Shown: positions 32,941-35,288 of the stretch, one piece after another
How positions within the stretch are numbered: the first letter of the stretch is position 1
Layout of the letters: every line of letters begins with the position of its first letter
Assembly: GCA_030531435.1 (NCBI GenBank)
Contig: JAUNNN010000024.1
Span: 1 to 35,288, forward strand
Direction of reading: 5' to 3'
DNA: 35,288 bases
Source of the DNA: Lachnospiraceae bacterium
GTDB lineage: Bacteria > Bacillota > Clostridia > Lachnospirales > Lachnospiraceae
Position numbers and translations under genes: made by a program
The notes under the pieces: generated by a model
What the model saw: the letters and a program-made list of their open reading frames with translations, nothing else
The model's database searches: none
Told to the model about the DNA's origin: nothing

Positions 32941-32947
32941 GGTATAT

Positions 32948-35107
32948 ATGCTATTAGAACAAATAAGACATAGAAAAATACATAATCCATTAAAAGATAT
33001 AACCTCAGGTATAATCATTGCACTTGTGTCTATTCCTATTGCTATGGGTTATGCTCAGATTGCCGGATTACCTGTAATCTATGGTTTATATGGCTCATTT
33101 CTGCCTATTCTTATATACGCTCTTATGACTACATCACCTCAATTTGCAATTGGGGTAGATGCTATGCCAGCGGCAATGGTTGGCACACTTATAACCACAC
33201 TATCACTTGAACCAGGTTCTGATAAAGTGATGACACTTGTTCCGACAGTGTCTTTGCTTGTAGGTATCTGGTTTATTATTTTCTATTTTGTAAAAGCCGG
33301 TAGAGTAGTTAAATACATTTCCGTTCCGGTTATGGGTGGTTTCATATCAGGTGTTGGATTCACTATCATTCTTATGCAAATCCCTAAACTATTTGGTGGA
33401 AATCCAGGAACAGGAGTGCTTCTTACTTTACTGATAAATATCGTTTCTGAAATGAAGAATTTTAATATGCTTTCTGCAGTATTAGGTATAGGTACAGTTA
33501 TTATCATTCTTGTATGTAAAAAATACATACCTAAAATACCTATGACTGTTGTAATGATGATTATCGGTGCATTTCTTCAAATAATAGTGAAGCTTGATAG
33601 ATTTGGGGTAAAACTGTTACCGACAGTATCTGCAGGACTTCCTAAGTTAATAATACCGGATATTAGTTGTATCTCGGGTAACGCTATAACAATAATACTT
33701 GAGTCCTTTAGTATTGCAGCTGTAATTATGGCCCAGACTCTTTTGGCAACAAATAGTTATGCAGCAAAATATGGCGATAGTGTTGATAATGGAAGAGAAC
33801 TTTTATCATATGCTGGTATGAATTTCGCAAGTTCACTTGTCGGCTGTTGCCCTATAAATGGTTCTGTATCAAGAAGTGGTATGGCAGATTCCTTAGGTGT
33901 AAGAAGCCAGTTAATGTCAATATCTGCTGGAATTACAATGATTCTTATTTTGCTGTTGGGAACACCTGTTTTACAGTTTTTGCCAGTGCCTGTGCTTACA
34001 GGAATAGTTATGACTGCTCTTATTGGTATACTTGATTTTAAGATGTTTAAGAGACTCTGGAAGACTTGTAAAAGCGAGTGGGTAATATTTATGCTTTCTT
34101 TTATTGGAGTCCTGGTTCTTGGTACTGTAAACGGTGTTATTGTAGGTTGTGTACTCTCATTTTGGGAAGTATCAGTTAAAGCAGCGTCTCCACCTACATG
34201 TTTTGTCGGCAGAATACCTGGGCATGGTAACTTTCACTCACTAAATAGAAATACACATGCACGTCCCATAGCAAATACAGTTATATACAGGTTTAGTGGC
34301 AATCTTTTCTTTGCCAACATAGATAAATTTGAGAATGATATTTTATCTGTAATTAAAGATGATACCCATCAGGTGGTTGTTGATGCAAGAGGTATTGGTA
34401 ACATTGATGTGACAGCTGTAGACAGGCTTATATCCTTTACCGAACAGATGAATAGAAGAAGCATCAAATTCTACATAACAGAGCATGAAAGCTCATTAAA
34501 TGATCAGATTAGAACTCTTGGTGGCGAAAAACTTCTTGATAGTGGTGTAGTTCGAAGAACAATAACTCTAGCACTCAGAGATGCAGGACTTGAAAAACCA
34601 TATACTCTGGAAGGAGCAGATATTACTGATAACACAGCATATATGGAATCAGAGGAGAAACTTGCTGAGTTTGAGTGGGCATTTGGTGAAGATGCTGAAG
34701 ACAGACTTAAAAAGCTGGCAGATGCTACAGCCGATGAACTCGTAGAACAGATAACAAATCATGAAGAACATATTTCAGTTCTTGAGGATCATGGTGCAAC
34801 AACTAAGTGGGGTATGCTTGGCTTGTTTGATGAGCATGAATTCTGGGATTTCCTTGAAGTAAGAATTGACGATATGGTTAAAGATGGCGTTATGTCAGAT
34901 GAAGACGCTACGTGGATAAAAGAAAGAATTGAGGTTAGACGACTAAAAGGTGAACAGCGATTAAGCGAACTCAATCCTAGAGCTATAAAAATACTGTCGA
35001 AGCATAGAGAGAGAATTTTAAAACATGTAAAAGACAAAGATCCGGAAGCATACGAACATATGAAAAAAATAATTACACAAATACACGATACTAATAGTCA
35101 GGCGTAA
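32948..35107 (+). CDS. SulP family anion permease with STAS domain and C-terminal extension
   Basis: A 719-aa transporter of the SulP/SLC26 family. The membrane part has about eleven to fourteen helices (about residues 15-420) and carries the family stretches DITSGIIIALVSIPIAMGYA and AGLPVIYGLYGSFLP. A STAS domain (about 435-555) has the usual VVVDARGIGNIDVTAVDRL core. An extra tail of about 160 residues (560-719), helical and charged, with no family I recognise, follows. Natural substrates of the family include sulfate, bicarbonate and dicarboxylates. ATG 32948 is preferred (GAGG, 5-base spacing); an in-frame ATG at 32882 has no ribosome site and adds 22 residues unlike the family N-terminus. 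Confidence 0.9.
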   Translation: MLLEQIRHRKIHNPLKDITSGIIIALVSIPIAMGYAQIAGLPVIYGLYGSFLPILIYALMTTSPQFAIGVDAMPAAMVGTLITTLSLEPGSDKVMTLVPTVSLLVGIWFIIFYFVKAGRVVKYISVPVMGGFISGVGFTIILMQIPKLFGGNPGTGVLLTLLINIVSEMKNFNMLSAVLGIGTVIIILVCKKYIPKIPMTVVMMIIGAFLQIIVKLDRFGVKLLPTVSAGLPKLIIPDISCISGNAITIILESFSIAAVIMAQTLLATNSYAAKYGDSVDNGRELLSYAGMNFASSLVGCCPINGSVSRSGMADSLGVRSQLMSISAGITMILILLLGTPVLQFLPVPVLTGIVMTALIGILDFKMFKRLWKTCKSEWVIFMLSFIGVLVLGTVNGVIVGCVLSFWEVSVKAASPPTCFVGRIPGHGNFHSLNRNTHARPIANTVIYRFSGNLFFANIDKFENDILSVIKDDTHQVVVDARGIGNIDVTAVDRLISFTEQMNRRSIKFYITEHESSLNDQIRTLGGEKLLDSGVVRRTITLALRDAGLEKPYTLEGADITDNTAYMESEEKLAEFEWAFGEDAEDRLKKLADATADELVEQITNHEEHISVLEDHGATTKWGMLGLFDEHEFWDFLEVRIDDMVKDGVMSDEDATWIKERIEVRRLKGEQRLSELNPRAIKILSKHRERILKHVKDKDPEAYEHMKKIITQIHDTNSQA

Positions 35108-35157
35108 TACTATTCCATATGATTATTTTTAAACTATAGCTTTTTAATAACGTAATT

Positions 35158-35185
35158 TGCCTAAAAATTAAAAATTAGGCATTTT
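35158..35185 (+). terminator. Weak terminator after the SulP gene
   Basis: TGCCTAA (35158-35164) pairs with TTAGGCA (35175-35181), with a 10-base A/T loop and four T after it. The stem is only 7 bp, so it is a weak call. The rest of 35108-35288 has no other gene I can support. Confidence 0.4.
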
Positions 35186-35226
35186 CCGTAGCATTATTTA
35201 TAAATATTCTCGGCATAAATGAATCT

Positions 35227-35288
35227 TCATGAACTTGTCATTAATAAAAACTCATGAAAACCGCCATTACTACTCAAGCCATATCTTC
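35227..35288 (-). CDS. Possible C-terminal end of a minus-strand gene
   Basis: The only minus-strand frame open from the window edge gives 19 residues ending at a TGA (35227-35229). Its neighbour would be convergent with SulP, as the weak hairpin between them suggests. Too short to identify, and chance is a real alternative. Confidence 0.15.
   Translation of the reverse strand, partial: RYGLSSNGGFHEFLLMTSS

Noticed and set aside
32882-32947. A 22-residue N-terminal extension of SulP
   Set aside because: No ribosome site at 32882, while ATG 32948 has GAGG at suitable spacing and starts like other SulP proteins. The DNA is read in another frame by the short Cys-Cys ORF.

Overview
The window is AT-rich, uses strong GGAG-type ribosome binding sites and extended -10 promoters, and encodes clostridial-type proteins: a 5TMR-LYT/SpoIIE phosphatase, a split CHR transporter, a CD1871A-type CXXC miniprotein and many GGDEF, PAS and histidine-kinase proteins. 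This fits a Gram-positive anaerobic Firmicute, most likely Lachnospiraceae (Butyrivibrio/Pseudobutyrivibrio-like). The genus is inference; no 16S or other marker is present. No tRNA, rRNA, CRISPR array, transposase, integrase or phage gene was found, so it reads as chromosome with many signalling genes rather than a mobile island.

Left part (1-8040): a minus-strand orphan gene, then a plus-strand run of panE-like reductase, ABC-F ATPase, DUF3089 alpha/beta hydrolase, Na+/Ca2+ exchanger-type antiporter, VanZ-like protein, TlpA-like lipoprotein, a 48-residue CXXC membrane peptide, a membrane polyferredoxin and a LytTR response regulator. It ends at a bidirectional terminator. The TlpA/CXXC/polyferredoxin trio is translationally interlocked and looks like an electron path from cytosolic Fe-S carriers to thiols outside the membrane.

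Middle (8039-18232): a minus-strand operon of hybrid histidine kinase, small DUF202-like membrane protein and MATE exporter. Facing away from it is a plus-strand run: two tRNA-proofreading deacylases (YbaK-type and Dtd), a CapA-like phosphoesterase, a small membrane protein, a D,D-carboxypeptidase, a metallo-beta-lactamase-fold hydrolase and small unknowns. Next comes a PAS protein with a histidine-less kinase-like helix pair, whose well-placed start codon is separated from the main frame by an A9 tract.

Right-centre (18304-24805): a two-gene CHR (chromate-type) transporter divergent from sstT, with a perfect 14-bp palindrome on the sstT -35 box; a GNAT acetyltransferase; a formate/nitrite-type channel; a fusion of an apparently intact (p)ppGpp-hydrolase HD domain to an aminoglycoside-phosphotransferase-like kinase; and an exported LysM protein.

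Right part (24806-35288): one promoter-to-terminator unit holds a periplasmic-binding-domain diguanylate cyclase, a type IV pilin-like protein and a membrane protein with a degenerate GGDEF domain (SQDEF). It is followed by a large SpoIIE-type phosphatase receptor, then small membrane proteins with candidate leader ORFs, and a SulP/STAS transporter with a long C-terminal extension.

The most interesting candidates are the alarmone-hydrolase/kinase fusion, the A9 frameshift site, the GGDEF-pilin-GGDEF operon, the tripartite thiol-redox cassette and the short Cys-Cys ORF ending in the SulP ribosome binding site. All assignments come from reading motifs by eye; no database search was run.
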